In this document: one piece after another, positions 15,284 to 24,958 of the stretch | How the letters are laid out: every line of letters starts with the position of its first letter | How positions within the stretch are numbered: position 1 is the first letter of the stretch | NCBI RefSeq assembly: GCF_003977665.1 | Contig: NZ_RYYV01000016.1 | Coordinates: 38,434 to 102,433, forward strand | Length of the DNA stretch: 64,000 nucleotides | Direction: 5' to 3' | Source: Dyella choica | GTDB taxonomy: Bacteria > Pseudomonadota > Gammaproteobacteria > Xanthomonadales > Rhodanobacteraceae | Translations under genes and position numbers: made by a program | Notes under the pieces: generated by a model | Seen by the model: the letters and a program-made list of their open reading frames with translations, nothing else | Database searches by the model: none | Told to the model about the DNA's origin: nothing

Positions 15284-17176
15284 GTGAAACAGACCATTCT
15301 CCTCGACGGCAACAGCCTCAGCCGGCAGCAACTCGTAGCCGTGGCGCGCCATGGCTACGGTGTGCGGCTCGATCCGGATCAACTCACGCGGGTGCGGCGC
15401 ACGGCGGATTTCCTGGCGGAGAAGGTGAGCTGCGGCGAGCCGACCTATGGCGTCACCACCGGTTTCGGCAGCAATGCGGACAAGTTGCTGGGCGCTTATC
15501 GCCTGCGTGATGAACTGCCCGGCGGTAATCCGCACAAGCCGGAAGGCACTCTGCTGGAAGAGCTGCAGCACAACCTGATCACGACCCATGCCGTGTGCGT
15601 TGGCAAGCCGTTTTCCGCCGAAGTGGTGCGCGCGCTGTTGGTAATTCGCATCAATACCCTGATGCGCGGCCATTCCGGCATTCGTGTGGAAACGCTGGAG
15701 GCGCTGACGGAGCTGCTCAACCGCGAGGTGATTCCGGTGGTGCCGGAAAAGGGTTCGGTAGGCGCGAGCGGTGACCTGGCGCCGCTGTCGCATCTGGCGA
15801 TCGTGCTGCTCGGCGGTGGCGAGGCCTTCTACCAGGGCGAGCGCCTGCCGGGCGCGGAGGCGCTGCAGCGCGCCGGCCTCAAGCCGATCCGTCTGTCCTT
15901 CAAGGAAGGTCTGGCGCTCAACAATGGCACGGCGCAGATGCTGGCTACCGCGGTGTTGGCGCTGGATACGCTGGAATATCTGCTCAACGTGGCGGACCTG
16001 GCCGCCTCGATGACCCTGGACGCCTTTGCCGGCCGCAGCGGCGCCTTGCGCCCGGAAGTGCATGCGCTGCGCCCGCATCCGGGCCAGGTGCAGACGGCCG
16101 ACCATGTGCGCGACCTGCTGGCCGGCTCCACCCTGGTCGATATCCCGTATCACCTGGTGCCGCGCTTCCGTCCCTGGAGCGCCGAGGCATGGAGCAAGCC
16201 GGAGGACCAGGCGCTGAGCTTCGACATCGGCTGGGATTGGGTGCCTGCCAACCAGCGCCATGGCCGCGAGGCGTTCTACAGCCGTTTCCTGCCGTTCAAG
16301 GGCGGTAAGAAGCACCAGCCGCAGGATGCGTACTGCTTGCGTTGCATGCCGCAGGTACATGGCGCGGTACGCGATGCCTGGGCGCAGGCCTGTCGCATCA
16401 TCGATATCGAGTTGAACGCCGTTACCGACAACCCGCTGATCTTCCCGGACAACACCGACGCCAAGCACATCGAGGAGCAGGTGATCTCCGCCGGCCATTT
16501 CCATGGCATGCCGCTGGCGCTGGCGATGAGCTACGTGAAGGCCGCGATTCCGGTGCTGGCCTCGATCTCCGAGCGCCGCCTCAACAAGCTGGTCGACCCG
16601 GCCACCAACGACGGCCTGCCGGCCTTCCTCACCGGCAACGAGGACGGCACCGATTCCGGTTTCATGATCGTGCAGTACACGGCCGCCGCGCTGGTGAACG
16701 ACCTGGCCACGCGTGCCCATCCGGCCAGCGTGTATTCGGTGCCGACCAGCGCCAACGCCGAGGATCATGTTTCGATGGGCGCCAACGAAGCGCGCCATGT
16801 CCTTGAGATGACCGAAGACCTGAGCCACGTACTGGCATTGGAGCTGTACACGGCCGCGCAGGCGCTGGACTATCGCCAGGAAATGCTCAATGCCGCCCGC
16901 CGCCTTGCCGCGCAAGGTGATTGGCAGGCGCTGGCTTCCAAGGTGAGCAACGCGCCGCGCGAAGACCATGTGCATTACGCGCAGTTTGCACAAGAAGTGC
17001 AGCAGCTCACCGCTGCGCTCGCCGAAGTCGGCGAGTTCCACGCGGGTGAGACGGTACGCAAGGCATATGAAACCTTGCGCAAGCACATCCGGTTCATGCA
17101 TCGCGACCGCGCCATGGATGGGGACGTGCGTACCGTGTGCGAGCTGGTGCAGCAGCGGGCGTTTGCGGGCGCCTAA
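15284..17176 (+). CDS. hutH: Histidine/aromatic amino acid ammonia-lyase, long form
   Basis: MIO-dependent lyase that removes ammonia from histidine (or tyrosine/phenylalanine). The Ala-Ser-Gly triad that cyclises to the MIO cofactor is at about 161-163 (GSVGASGDLAPLSH), and the catalytic Tyr is in PTYGVTTGFG (about 55). The selectivity pair is Thr-His (ITTHAV, about 101-102), retaining the His found in HAL and TAL. At 630 aa it exceeds the usual HutH by about 110 residues, with an insertion around 286-345 and a longer C-terminal region. No hutU, hutI or hutG is nearby, so histidine catabolism is not assured. GTG 15284 has TGGAG upstream. It ends tail-to-tail with the DUF998 gene. Confidence 0.8.
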   Translation: MKQTILLDGNSLSRQQLVAVARHGYGVRLDPDQLTRVRRTADFLAEKVSCGEPTYGVTTGFGSNADKLLGAYRLRDELPGGNPHKPEGTLLEELQHNLITTHAVCVGKPFSAEVVRALLVIRINTLMRGHSGIRVETLEALTELLNREVIPVVPEKGSVGASGDLAPLSHLAIVLLGGGEAFYQGERLPGAEALQRAGLKPIRLSFKEGLALNNGTAQMLATAVLALDTLEYLLNVADLAASMTLDAFAGRSGALRPEVHALRPHPGQVQTADHVRDLLAGSTLVDIPYHLVPRFRPWSAEAWSKPEDQALSFDIGWDWVPANQRHGREAFYSRFLPFKGGKKHQPQDAYCLRCMPQVHGAVRDAWAQACRIIDIELNAVTDNPLIFPDNTDAKHIEEQVISAGHFHGMPLALAMSYVKAAIPVLASISERRLNKLVDPATNDGLPAFLTGNEDGTDSGFMIVQYTAAALVNDLATRAHPASVYSVPTSANAEDHVSMGANEARHVLEMTEDLSHVLALELYTAAQALDYRQEMLNAARRLAAQGDWQALASKVSNAPREDHVHYAQFAQEVQQLTAALAEVGEFHAGETVRKAYETLRKHIRFMHRDRAMDGDVRTVCELVQQRAFAGA

Positions 17177-17808
17177 ACGCGAACGCGGGAAGGCTGGGGC
17201 ACGCGCAGCAACTGCCGTGCCGCCCAGCCGAGCCACAGCAGGATCAATACGATCGTCAGCTTCTGCATGAGTCCGTGCGGAAGCTTGGGCAGGAACACCT
17301 GCATCCACAGCACGGCCGTGCCCAGCCACGCGAGCAGCAGGCCGGCGAGGCGGCTCGCACTCAAGCGCGGGTCGCGTCGCCAGCGGCTGGAAAGCATCAG
17401 CATGCCGAAGCTCAGCATGAGAAAGGTCGCTTGTGCCGACAAGCCGTGAATCAGTGCGGCGAGGTTTTCGTAGGCGCTGCCTTTGAACAGTTCGGTGGCC
17501 GCCACAATGGGTAGCAGCAGTCCGGGCAGGGCAAACAGCGCAAGCGCCAGAATGCTTCGTAGCGGTGGCGTCGTTGCGCGATAGGCGCCCACGGCAAAGA
17601 AGATCAGCGCTACGCCCATCAAGTAATACGTCAAGCGCACATACGCACCGCCTGGGCCGGTGAGATAGATGCTCAATGGCACGGCGATGGGATCCAGGTC
17701 CGTGCGCCAGAACTGTGCCGCACCGCAGACGGCAGCAAACGCAATCACCGCAATGATCATCAGGTGAGCCGCGGGGCGCATTACCGGGGAGGCAACTCCG
17801 CGGTCCAT
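17173..17808 (-). CDS. DUF998 family integral membrane protein
   Basis: 211 aa with about six hydrophobic helices (about 14-33, 55-77, 85-105, 120-142, 150-170 and 180-200). The start at 17808 has AGGAG five to six bases upstream. Short loops and the pattern GPGGAYVRLTYYLMG resemble DUF998 proteins, which have no firm function. Its 3' end overlaps the lyase gene by four bases on the opposite strand. Monocistronic. Confidence 0.7.
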   Translation of the reverse strand: MDRGVASPVMRPAAHLMIIAVIAFAAVCGAAQFWRTDLDPIAVPLSIYLTGPGGAYVRLTYYLMGVALIFFAVGAYRATTPPLRSILALALFALPGLLLPIVAATELFKGSAYENLAALIHGLSAQATFLMLSFGMLMLSSRWRRDPRLSASRLAGLLLAWLGTAVLWMQVFLPKLPHGLMQKLTIVLILLWLGWAARQLLRVPQPSRVRV

Positions 17809-17871
17809 AACGTCTCCTTGTAAGGGCGGAGGGCGCCAATCCTTTCATCATACCGGCGCTGACAGGCTTAG

Positions 17872-17945
17872 GTAGGCTGGGATGGCAATCCCAGCATTGC
17901 CATGCATGCAGCGCAAACGATGCTGGGATTGGCATCCCAGCCTAC
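17872..17945. repeat. Dispersed palindromic repeat R1, dimeric copy
   Basis: GTAGGCTGGGATggcaATCCCAGC on the left, a 24-bp spacer, and GCTGGGATtggcATCCCAGCCTAC on the right. It lies immediately upstream of the his operon promoter. Confidence 0.93.
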
Positions 17946-17948
17946 GGC

Positions 17949-17977
17949 TTGCGCGATCTCTGCCCGGCCATTAGAAT
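17949..17977 (+). promoter_or_regulatory. Probable sigma-70 promoter of the his operon
   Basis: TTGCGC (17949-17954) and TAGAAT (17972-17977) are separated by the ideal 17 bases. The expected start point, about 17984, is a few bases before the palindrome at 17988-18005, and the first ATG of the operon is at 18009. Confidence 0.6.
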
Positions 17978-17987
17978 GCGCTCCACT

Positions 17988-18005
17988 GTATTAACGCGTT
18001 AGTAC
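17988..18005. promoter_or_regulatory. TrpR-like operator over the start of the his operon
   Basis: GTATTAACGCGTTAGTAC is an 18-bp palindrome with one mismatched pair. Its length, symmetry and outer GTAxTA/TAxTAC half-sites resemble the E. coli TrpR operator consensus GTACTAGTTAACTAGTAC. It sits between the predicted start point and the ATG of a TrpR-family gene, which suggests autoregulation of that gene and of the his genes behind it. Confidence 0.55.
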
Positions 18006-18008
18006 ATT

Positions 18009-18344
18009 ATGAAGCGCCGATCGATCGACCCCGAAACCCCGGAAGAATCCGCCAGGCTCAGCCTGTGCCGCGCCTTGCTCTCGCTGAAGAATGCGGAGGA
18101 GATGAACGCCTTCCTCAACGACCTGTGCACCCCGGCCGAGCTGGAGGTACTGGTGGATCGCTGGCGGGTGGTGCCGTACCTGCTGGAGGGCGTGTCCTAT
18201 CGTGAGATTCACGACCGCACGGCGGTGAGCATCACCACCATCGGGCGCGTGGCCCGCTATCTCAATCAGGGCAGCGGCGGTTATCTCGCTGCGGCGGCGC
18301 GCGCCACGCGCGCCCGCACGGCGGTAAAAAGGACACGCGCATGA
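18009..18344 (+). CDS. TrpR/YerC-YecD family regulator heading the his operon
   Basis: 111 aa, all-helical, with the Trp-repressor fold pattern LNDLCTPAELEVLVDRWRVVPYLLEG and the recognition helix-turn-helix SYREIHDRTAVSITTIGRVARYL (about 62-85). YerC-type proteins resemble TrpR but need not bind tryptophan. Its stop overlaps the hisG start in ATGA, so it is the first gene of the histidine operon. Together with the palindrome at 17988-18005 this suggests it senses histidine status and represses the operon; that is inference. Residues 95-111 form a basic tail (RATRARTAVKRTRA). There is no clear Shine-Dalgarno in the very short leader. Confidence 0.85.
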   Translation: MKRRSIDPETPEESARLSLCRALLSLKNAEEMNAFLNDLCTPAELEVLVDRWRVVPYLLEGVSYREIHDRTAVSITTIGRVARYLNQGSGGYLAAAARATRARTAVKRTRA

Positions 18345-19234
18345 AACCCAGGGATCGCCTGCGTATCGCGATGCAGAAATCCGGCCGGCTGACCGAGCCG
18401 GCGCTGGACCTGCTCAATCGCTGTGGTCTCAGCTTCCGCCAGAGCCGCGACAAGCTGTTCTGCTTCGGTGAAGGCGAGCCGGTGGATCTGTTGCTGGTGC
18501 GGGACGACGATATCCCGGGGCTGATTGCCCAAGGGGTGTGCGACCTGGGCATCGTCGGGCGCAATGTGCTCAACGAGTTCAAGGGCGGCGCCGGCGATGG
18601 CGCTGCAACGCTGACGGAATGGCGCCCGCTGGGATTCGGCCGTTGCCGACTTTCCATTGCTGTGCCGCAGGAAATGCCTTACGGCGAGCCCAAGGACCTG
18701 CACGGTTTGCGCATCGCCACTTCGTATCCCGGCCTGCTTGCAGCCTGGCTGAGGGAGCAGGGCGTGGACGCCACCATCCTCACGCTCGCCGGTTCGGTGG
18801 AAATCGCGCCCAAGCTCGGTACCGCCGACGTGATCTGCGACCTAGTGCAAAGCGGAGGCACGCTGGTCGCCAATCAATTGCGCGAAACGGCCGTGTTGCT
18901 GCAAAGCGAAGCGGTGCTGGCCGGTCCGGAAGCACTGCCCACGGACGAACGCGGCGACATGATCGAGCTGCTGCTCAAGCGGCTGGAAGGTGTGATCCAG
19001 GTGCGCGAGTCGCGCCTGCTGTTGCTGCAAACCTCGCGTAACGCGCTCGAAGCGGTAACCCGCTTGTTGCCGGGCGGCCCCCAGCCGACCTTGCTGCCGG
19101 TGGCGGGGCAACCCGATCAGCTGATGTTGCAGGCCCTTTGCGCCGGCGAGGTGAGCTGGCGGCAATTGGAAGAAATCAAGAAGGCCGGTGCGCGCGAAAT
19201 GTTCGTGCTGCCGGTCGAGAAAATGCTTGCCTGA
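18341..19234 (+). CDS. hisG: ATP phosphoribosyltransferase HisG (long form)
   Basis: First step of histidine synthesis: ATP plus PRPP to phosphoribosyl-ATP, inhibited by histidine. 297 aa, long form: the catalytic type II PBP-like domains (LRIAMQKSGRL; the PRPP-loop region DVICDLVQSGGTL near 165) are followed by a C-terminal regulatory domain of about 75 residues (from about 222), so no HisZ subunit is needed. ATGA overlap with the TrpR-like gene upstream, and 12 bases to hisD. Confidence 0.97.
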   Translation: MKPRDRLRIAMQKSGRLTEPALDLLNRCGLSFRQSRDKLFCFGEGEPVDLLLVRDDDIPGLIAQGVCDLGIVGRNVLNEFKGGAGDGAATLTEWRPLGFGRCRLSIAVPQEMPYGEPKDLHGLRIATSYPGLLAAWLREQGVDATILTLAGSVEIAPKLGTADVICDLVQSGGTLVANQLRETAVLLQSEAVLAGPEALPTDERGDMIELLLKRLEGVIQVRESRLLLLQTSRNALEAVTRLLPGGPQPTLLPVAGQPDQLMLQALCAGEVSWRQLEEIKKAGAREMFVLPVEKMLA

Positions 19235-19246
19235 GACGCATCAGCC

Positions 19247-20554
19247 ATGAAACGAATCAACTGGAACGCTTTGGACGAGGCCGCACGTAACGACGCGCTG
19301 GCGCGGCCGGCGCAAGCGCGCGCGGAGGAACTGCGCCGTGGCGTGGAGCGCATCATTGCCGAGGTGTGCGCTAATGGCGATGCGGCGCTGCGCGAGCTTT
19401 CGGCGCGTTATGACCGTTGTAGCCTGGATGCCATCGAAGTCGGCGAAGCGGAATTTGCCGCGGCCGAAGCCAAGCTGGCGCCGGAGCTGAAAGCGGCCAT
19501 CCGCGAAGCGGCTGCGCGCATCGAAGCATTTCACCGCGCCGCCGCGCCGCAGCCGGTTGGCGTAAACACCGCCGTTGGCGTGCGCGTGGAACGAATCCTT
19601 CGCCCGATCAACCGTGTTGGCTTGTATGTGCCAGCCGGTAGCGCGCCGCTACCATCCACAGCTCTGATGCTGGGGGTGCCTGCGAGAATCGCAGGTTGCC
19701 GCGAAGTGGTGTTGTGCTCTCCGGCGCGAGCGGACGGCACTTGCGATGAGGCTGTGCTGTTCGCAGCGCGTAGCGTGGGCGTGCATCGCGTGTTCAAGCT
19801 CGGTGGTGCGCAGGCGATCGCGGCAATGGCTTACGGTACTGAAAGCGTGCCCCGCTGCGACAAGCTGTTCGGTCCGGGCAACTCTTGGGTAACGGAAGCG
19901 AAATTGCAAGTCAGCGCCGACCCCAACGGTGCGGCCATCGACATGCCGGCCGGCCCTTCCGAAGTGCTGGTAATCGCCGATGCGCTGGCCAATCCCGCAT
20001 TCGTCGCGGCCGACCTGCTGTCGCAAGCCGAGCATGGCCCGGATTCGCAGGTGGTGCTGGTCAGCCCGTCCGCCGCGCTGCTGGATGAAGTGGCTGCGGA
20101 AGTGGACTGTCAATGCGCACAGCTGCCGCGCGGCGCGATCGCGCAACAGGCACTGGAGCAAAGCCGGCTGATCGAAGTCGAGTCGCTGGCGCAGGCAGTG
20201 GAAGTCAGCAATCGCTATGCGCCGGAACACTTGATCCTGCAAGTGAGCGGCGCGCGCGAGCTGGTTGCCAGTATCGACAGCGCGGGCTCGGTCTTCGTGG
20301 GAGCGTGGACACCCGAATCCGTGGGCGACTACTGCAGCGGCAGCAATCATGTATTGCCCACCTACGGTTACGCACGCAGTTACAGTGGTGTGTCGGTGGC
20401 CAGCTACCTCAAGCAGATCACGGTGCAGGAACTGGACCCCAACGGCTTGCGCGCGATCGGTCCGTGCACGGCCACGCTGGCGGCGGCAGAGCAACTGGAG
20501 GCTCATCGCCGCGCGGTGACGCTTCGTTTGGCCGCGCTGGGGATCAGTCTATGA
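19247..20554 (+). CDS. hisD: Histidinol dehydrogenase HisD
   Basis: Zn-dependent enzyme that oxidises histidinol to histidine in two NAD steps. 435 aa. Conserved elements include VGLYVPAG (about 123), [15 protein letters not shown] (about 207), [14 protein letters not shown] (about 227), [13 protein letters not shown] with Zn-site Gln/His, and YAPEHL and [13 protein letters not shown] near the C-terminus. It overlaps hisC by ATGA. Confidence 0.98.
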   Translation: MKRINWNALDEAARNDALARPAQARAEELRRGVERIIAEVCANGDAALRELSARYDRCSLDAIEVGEAEFAAAEAKLAPELKAAIREAAARIEAFHRAAAPQPVGVNTAVGVRVERILRPINRVGLYVPAGSAPLPSTALMLGVPARIAGCREVVLCSPARADGTCDEAVLFAARSVGVHRVFKLGGAQAIAAMAYGTESVPRCDKLFGPGNSWVTEAKLQVSADPNGAAIDMPAGPSEVLVIADALANPAFVAADLLSQAEHGPDSQVVLVSPSAALLDEVAAEVDCQCAQLPRGAIAQQALEQSRLIEVESLAQAVEVSNRYAPEHLILQVSGARELVASIDSAGSVFVGAWTPESVGDYCSGSNHVLPTYGYARSYSGVSVASYLKQITVQELDPNGLRAIGPCTATLAAAEQLEAHRRAVTLRLAALGISL

Positions 20555-21600
20555 GCGTGCTGGACCTGGCAAGGCCGGAAATCCGCACGCTGCAGCCGTA
20601 TTCTTCGGCGCGCATGGAAGCCGGCGGTGGGCAGATCATGCTCAATGCCAATGAATCGGCCTGGGAACCGGTGGGTCAAGCGGGGGCTGGTTGCAACCGC
20701 TATCCCGATCCGCAACCGGAGCCCTTGTTGCAGTCCTTGGCCAGTCTCTATGGCGTGCGGCGCGAGCAGCTGTTCGTGGGGCGCGGCAGCGACGAAGCGA
20801 TCGACTTGCTGGTGCGCGCCTTTTGCCGCGCCGGCCAGGACGCGATCGTGATCCAGCCGCCGACGTTTGGCATGTATGCGGTCTGTGCGCGGATCCAGAA
20901 CGCTGCGGTGATCGAAGCGCCGCTGGCGGAGGATTTCAGCCTGGACGTCACGGCTTTGCTTGGCGCGATCACGCCTGCCGTGAAGCTGGTGTTTCTGTGC
21001 ACGCCGAACAATCCCAGCGGCAAGTCGATTTCGCGTGCAGCCATCGAGCAGGTAGCACAGGCTCTGGCCGGCAAAGCCATGCTGGTGGTGGACGAGGCGT
21101 ATATCGAATTTTCGGAGCAGCCGAGTGCGATCGAACTGATCGGGCACTATGAGCACGTAGCGGTGTTGCGTACCTTGTCCAAGGCCTGGGCGCTGGCTGG
21201 TGCGCGCATCGGCAGCCTGATTGCGAGTCCGGAGGTGATCGCCTTGATCCGGCGGATCATGCCGCCATATCCGCTGCCGCTGCCTTGCGTTGCCGCAGCG
21301 CAAGCGGCGTTGTCGCCACCGGGACAGGCTTCGTCGCGTGCGCACCTCGCCATCGTGCGCGAGCAACGTATGCTCATGCACCGTTGGCTGACCGAGCTTC
21401 CTGGTGTGCGCGAAGTGCTACCTTCGGATGCCAATTTTCTCGCGGTGCGCTTCGCTGATGCCGGCGCGGTTTATCAGCGTTTGCTGCAGGCAGGCATCGT
21501 GGTGCGTGACGTACGGCGCTATCCAAAGTTGCAGGATGCGTTGCGCATCACCATCGGTACGCCGGCCGAAAATGCGCGAGTGCTGGAGGCCATCGCATGA
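20551..21600 (+). CDS. hisC: Histidinol-phosphate aminotransferase HisC
   Basis: PLP-dependent class I/II aminotransferase converting imidazole-acetol phosphate to histidinol phosphate. 349 aa, starting at ATG 20551 in an ATGA overlap with hisD. Motifs: [52 protein letters not shown], and the PLP lysine in [16 protein letters not shown] (near 213). It ends in an ATGA overlap with hisB. Confidence 0.97.
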   Translation: MSVLDLARPEIRTLQPYSSARMEAGGGQIMLNANESAWEPVGQAGAGCNRYPDPQPEPLLQSLASLYGVRREQLFVGRGSDEAIDLLVRAFCRAGQDAIVIQPPTFGMYAVCARIQNAAVIEAPLAEDFSLDVTALLGAITPAVKLVFLCTPNNPSGKSISRAAIEQVAQALAGKAMLVVDEAYIEFSEQPSAIELIGHYEHVAVLRTLSKAWALAGARIGSLIASPEVIALIRRIMPPYPLPLPCVAAAQAALSPPGQASSRAHLAIVREQRMLMHRWLTELPGVREVLPSDANFLAVRFADAGAVYQRLLQAGIVVRDVRRYPKLQDALRITIGTPAENARVLEAIA

Positions 21601-22661
21601 GCCGCAAGATCCTATTTGTCGACCGCGACGGCTGCCTGATCGAGGAGCCGGCCGACGAGCAGATCGACAGCTACGAAAAGCTTGCCTTGCTGCCTGGCGT
21701 GATTGCAGCGTTGCAACGCATTGTTGCCGCGGGCTACGAATTGGTGATGGTCACCAACCAGGACGGCCTGGGCACGGACCGCTTTCCGCAAGCCCAGTTC
21801 GATGGCCCGCATGCCCTGCTAATGCGCATTTTCGCCTCTCAGGGGGTGCGTTTTCGCGAAGTCCTGATCGATCGCAGTTTTCCGCATGAAGGCCTGGACA
21901 CGCGTAAGCCCGGCATCGGCATGATGCGGGAGTACCTGGCCGATGACGGCTGGACGCGTGCCGCATCGGCGATGGTGGGCGATCGCGAGACGGATCTGCA
22001 ATTCGCCGCGAACATGGGCGTGCGTGGGTTCCGCGTCGGGCCCTATGGCATGAGCTGGGAAGAAATCGCCCACCAATTGCTCGACCGGCCGCGCGTTGCC
22101 GAAGTGCTGCGCCATACCAAGGAAACGCGCATCCAGGTGCGGGTGGATCTGGATGTCCCAGCCGAGCCGGTAGCGCATACGGGGCTGGGCTTTTTCGATC
22201 ACATGCTGGAGCAGATCGGCAAGCACGGCGGATTTGCGCTGGACATCCGCTGCGACGGCGACACCAAGGTGGACGAACACCACACCATTGAAGATTGCGC
22301 GCTCGCGCTGGGGCAGGCCCTGCGCCAGGCGCTCGGCGACAAGCGTGGCCTGGGCCGTTATGGTTTCACCTTGCCGATGGACGAAGCGTTGGCCAGTGCC
22401 GCGCTGGATCTTTCCGGACGCCCGTATTTCGTGTTCGAAGGGCAGTTCCCGCGCGAGCGCGTGGGTGAGGTGCCCACGGAACTGGTGCCGCACTTTTTCC
22501 GTTCGCTGTGCGACACCCTGGGCGCGAACCTGCATCTGAGCGTGAAAGGCGAGAACGCGCACCACATGGTGGAAGCCTGCTTCAAGGTCACCGCGCGCGC
22601 CCTGCGCCAGGCGATCCGCCGCGAAGGCGATGAATTGCCGAGTACGAAGGGGGCGCTGTAA
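21597..22661 (+). CDS. hisB: Bifunctional histidinol-phosphatase/imidazoleglycerol-phosphate dehydratase HisB
   Basis: 354 aa fusion. The N-terminal HAD phosphatase (about 1-160) starts with the nucleophile motif [12 protein letters not shown] and contains TNQDGLGTD and [12 protein letters not shown]. The C-terminal IGPD domain (about 165-354) shows [13 protein letters not shown] and the metal-binding [14 protein letters not shown] and HHMVEACFK motifs. The fused form is typical of gammaproteobacteria. It overlaps hisH by one base. Confidence 0.97.
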   Translation: MSRKILFVDRDGCLIEEPADEQIDSYEKLALLPGVIAALQRIVAAGYELVMVTNQDGLGTDRFPQAQFDGPHALLMRIFASQGVRFREVLIDRSFPHEGLDTRKPGIGMMREYLADDGWTRAASAMVGDRETDLQFAANMGVRGFRVGPYGMSWEEIAHQLLDRPRVAEVLRHTKETRIQVRVDLDVPAEPVAHTGLGFFDHMLEQIGKHGGFALDIRCDGDTKVDEHHTIEDCALALGQALRQALGDKRGLGRYGFTLPMDEALASAALDLSGRPYFVFEGQFPRERVGEVPTELVPHFFRSLCDTLGANLHLSVKGENAHHMVEACFKVTARALRQAIRREGDELPSTKGAL

Positions 22662-23251
22662 TGAGCGTGGTCCTGGTCGATGCCGGCGGTACCAATATCG
22701 GCTCGGTACGCTATGCCCTGCAGCGGCTTGGCGTGGATGCGGCGTTGACCGCCGATGCGCAAAGCATTCGTTCGGCTGACAAGGTCATCTTGCCGGGCGT
22801 CGGTGCGGCGGCGCCAGGCATGGCGCGCTTGCGCGAGCTGGAACTGGTCGACGTGATCCGGTCCCTGACACAGCCCGTGCTGGGTGTGTGCCTGGGAATG
22901 CAACTGCTATGCGAGCACTCCGAGGAAAGCGATACCGCCTGCCTTGGCGTGATCCCGGCCAGCGTACGCAGGTTCGAAGAGACGCCGGAACGGTGCGTGC
23001 CGCACATGGGCTGGAATCGGCTTTCGCCGGTTGCCCATCATCCCTTGCTGAAGAACCTGGAAGAGGGCGATTGGGCCTATTTCGTGCACAGTTATGCGGT
23101 GCCGGTGGGGGATTACACCCTGGTGAGCTGTGACTACGGTATGGCGTTTTCGGCCGTGATCGCCAGCGGGAATTTCCATGGCATGCAGTTTCATCCGGAG
23201 CGTTCGGCGCAGGTGGGAGCGAAGCTGTTGAAGAATTTTCTTGAAATGTGA
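22661..23251 (+). CDS. hisH: Imidazole glycerol phosphate synthase, glutaminase subunit HisH
   Basis: Supplies ammonia to HisF from glutamine. 196 aa class I glutamine amidotransferase with the oxyanion region LPGVGAAAPGMARL, nucleophile Cys in LGVCLGMQLLCE (about 84) and the His/Glu pair in FHGMQFHPERSA near residue 178. Residue 9 onward (DAGGTNIGSVRYAL) is the usual N-terminus. A copy of R2 separates it from hisA by 193 bases. Confidence 0.97.
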   Translation: MSVVLVDAGGTNIGSVRYALQRLGVDAALTADAQSIRSADKVILPGVGAAAPGMARLRELELVDVIRSLTQPVLGVCLGMQLLCEHSEESDTACLGVIPASVRRFEETPERCVPHMGWNRLSPVAHHPLLKNLEEGDWAYFVHSYAVPVGDYTLVSCDYGMAFSAVIASGNFHGMQFHPERSAQVGAKLLKNFLEM

Positions 23252-23291
23252 TCGATGAATTCGCCTGCAACTGCATCGAGAGCGCGATCAA

Positions 23292-23418
23292 CTCCCTCCC
23301 CTACGTGCAGTAGGGGAGGGCTGGGGTGGGGTGAAGTCCACCATCTCGCGATGAATGCATGCAACACGGCAAGCTCGCGCAACCCCACCCCAGCCTCCCC
23401 TGCAAGCAGGGGAGGGAG
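23292..23418. repeat. Dispersed repeat R2, copy 3, inside the his operon
   Basis: Same unit as 358-484 and 6445-6568, starting CTCCCTCCCCTACGTGCAGT and ending AGCAGGGGAGGGAG. It lies between hisH and hisA, whereas all other his junctions overlap or are at most 12 bases apart. Confidence 0.92.
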
Positions 23419-23444
23419 TCAGGCATTCAATTTTGCGGATCGAT

Positions 23445-24173
23445 ATGAGTTTTGAAGTTATCCCAGCCATCGACCTGCGCGGCGGACAAGTTGTCCGCCT
23501 GCGGCAAGGCGATTACGCGCAAGAAACCCAATACGCCTCTGCGCCAAGCGAATTGGCGGCGAAGTACGCCCATGCCGGAGCCCGTTGGCTGCATGTCGTG
23601 GATCTCGATGGCGCGCGCGACGGTGATTTGGCCAATATCACGGTCATCCGAGCGCTGACCAAGGCGGGGATGCAGGTTCAGGCCGGTGGCGGCGTACGTG
23701 CAGAGGAGGATGTGCACAGGCTTTTCGATGCGGGCGTGAGTCGCGTAGTGGTGGGCAGCATCGCCATTCGCGAGCCGGAGCGTGTAGCCGAATGGCTGAA
23801 CAAGCATGGAGCGGAACGCTTCACCATCGCGCTGGATACACGCCGTCGCGACGATACGTGGACTTTGCCTAGTGCAGGTTGGACTGCGGACGAAACGCGC
23901 ACGCTGGACGAGCTGGCGCCCTGGTATGCAGCGCACGGCGCACGTCACCTGCTGTGCACGGACATCGAGCGTGACGGCATGCTGGCGGGCTTCAACCTGG
24001 AACTTTACCGCCATCTGGCCCAAACCGTGGCGCAACTGGCCGTGCAGGCTTCCGGTGGCGTACGCTCATTGGACGACATTCGCGCGGCACGCGAGGCGGG
24101 TGCGCGTGGGGTGATTCTTGGGCGCGCCCTGCTGGAAGGGCGCTTTACGCTGGAGGATGCCTTGGCATGCTGA
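23445..24173 (+). CDS. hisA: ProFAR isomerase HisA
   Basis: TIM-barrel isomerase acting on N'-ProFAR. 242 aa starting at ATG 23445 ([19 protein letters not shown]). Catalytic Asp in PAIDLRGG (about 10) and Asp in [12 protein letters not shown] (about 170), with phosphate-binding glycines in [11 protein letters not shown] and [11 protein letters not shown]. The start is confirmed because longer frames run into R2. It overlaps hisF by seven bases. Confidence 0.97.
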   Translation: MSFEVIPAIDLRGGQVVRLRQGDYAQETQYASAPSELAAKYAHAGARWLHVVDLDGARDGDLANITVIRALTKAGMQVQAGGGVRAEEDVHRLFDAGVSRVVVGSIAIREPERVAEWLNKHGAERFTIALDTRRRDDTWTLPSAGWTADETRTLDELAPWYAAHGARHLLCTDIERDGMLAGFNLELYRHLAQTVAQLAVQASGGVRSLDDIRAAREAGARGVILGRALLEGRFTLEDALAC

Positions 24174-24958
24174 GTCGACGCATCATTCCCTGCCTGGACG
24201 TGCGCGACGGCAAGGTCGTGAAGGGCGTGCGTTTTCGCGATCACGTAGTGATGGGCGAAATTGTCGACCTGGCCCTGCGTTATCGCGACGAAGGCGCGGA
24301 CGAGCTGGTGTTCTACGACATCACCGCGAGCCCGCAAGGGCGCAGCGTGGATCGCGGCTGGGTGGAGCGCGTGGCGCGCGAGATCGATATTCCATTTTGT
24401 GTGGCCGGTGGCATCCGCTCGGTGACGGACGCGCGCGAAGTGCTGCACGCGGGTGCAGACAAGGTGTCGATCAATTCGCCGGCCTTGGAGCGCCCCGACT
24501 TGATCGATGAACTTGCTGCCGCGTTCGGGGTGCAATGCGTGGTGGTGGGGGTCGATTCCATGCGCGACGCGGACGGCGAGTGGCGTGTGCGCCAATACAC
24601 CGGCGATCCGACCAAGACGCGTTCTCTGGCGAGGCGCACGCTGGACTGGATGGTGGAGGCGCAGCGCCGCGGTGCCGGCGAGATCGTACTCAACTGCATG
24701 GACACGGACGGCGTGCGCCAAGGCTACGATCTGCTGCAGCTGGCGGCGGCGCGCAAGCTATGCGCGGTCCCCTTGATTGCCTCAGGCGGGGCAGGCACCC
24801 CGGCGCATTTTCGCGATGTGTTCACGCAGGCTCGTGTTGATGGCGCCTTGGCGGCCAGTGTTTTTCACAGTGGCGCCCTCTCGGTTCCCGATCTGAAGCG
24901 TTACCTGCAGCAGGCAGGCATTGTGATTCGCCTGCAGGAGACAGTCGGCCATGAGTGA
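24167..24958 (+). CDS. hisF: Imidazole glycerol phosphate synthase, cyclase subunit HisF
   Basis: TIM-barrel partner of HisH that forms IGP and AICAR. 263 aa with catalytic Asp in [17 protein letters not shown] (about 11) and Asp in [15 protein letters not shown] (about 135), and phosphate sites [11 protein letters not shown] and [11 protein letters not shown]. It overlaps hisA and hisI. Confidence 0.98.
   Translation: MLSRRIIPCLDVRDGKVVKGVRFRDHVVMGEIVDLALRYRDEGADELVFYDITASPQGRSVDRGWVERVAREIDIPFCVAGGIRSVTDAREVLHAGADKVSINSPALERPDLIDELAAAFGVQCVVVGVDSMRDADGEWRVRQYTGDPTKTRSLARRTLDWMVEAQRRGAGEIVLNCMDTDGVRQGYDLLQLAAARKLCAVPLIASGGAGTPAHFRDVFTQARVDGALAASVFHSGALSVPDLKRYLQQAGIVIRLQETVGHE

Noticed and set aside
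15257..17935. 892-codon frame on the minus strand opposite the ammonia-lyase
   Set aside because: Shadow caused by third-position GC bias; it spans two genes and an R1 copy.
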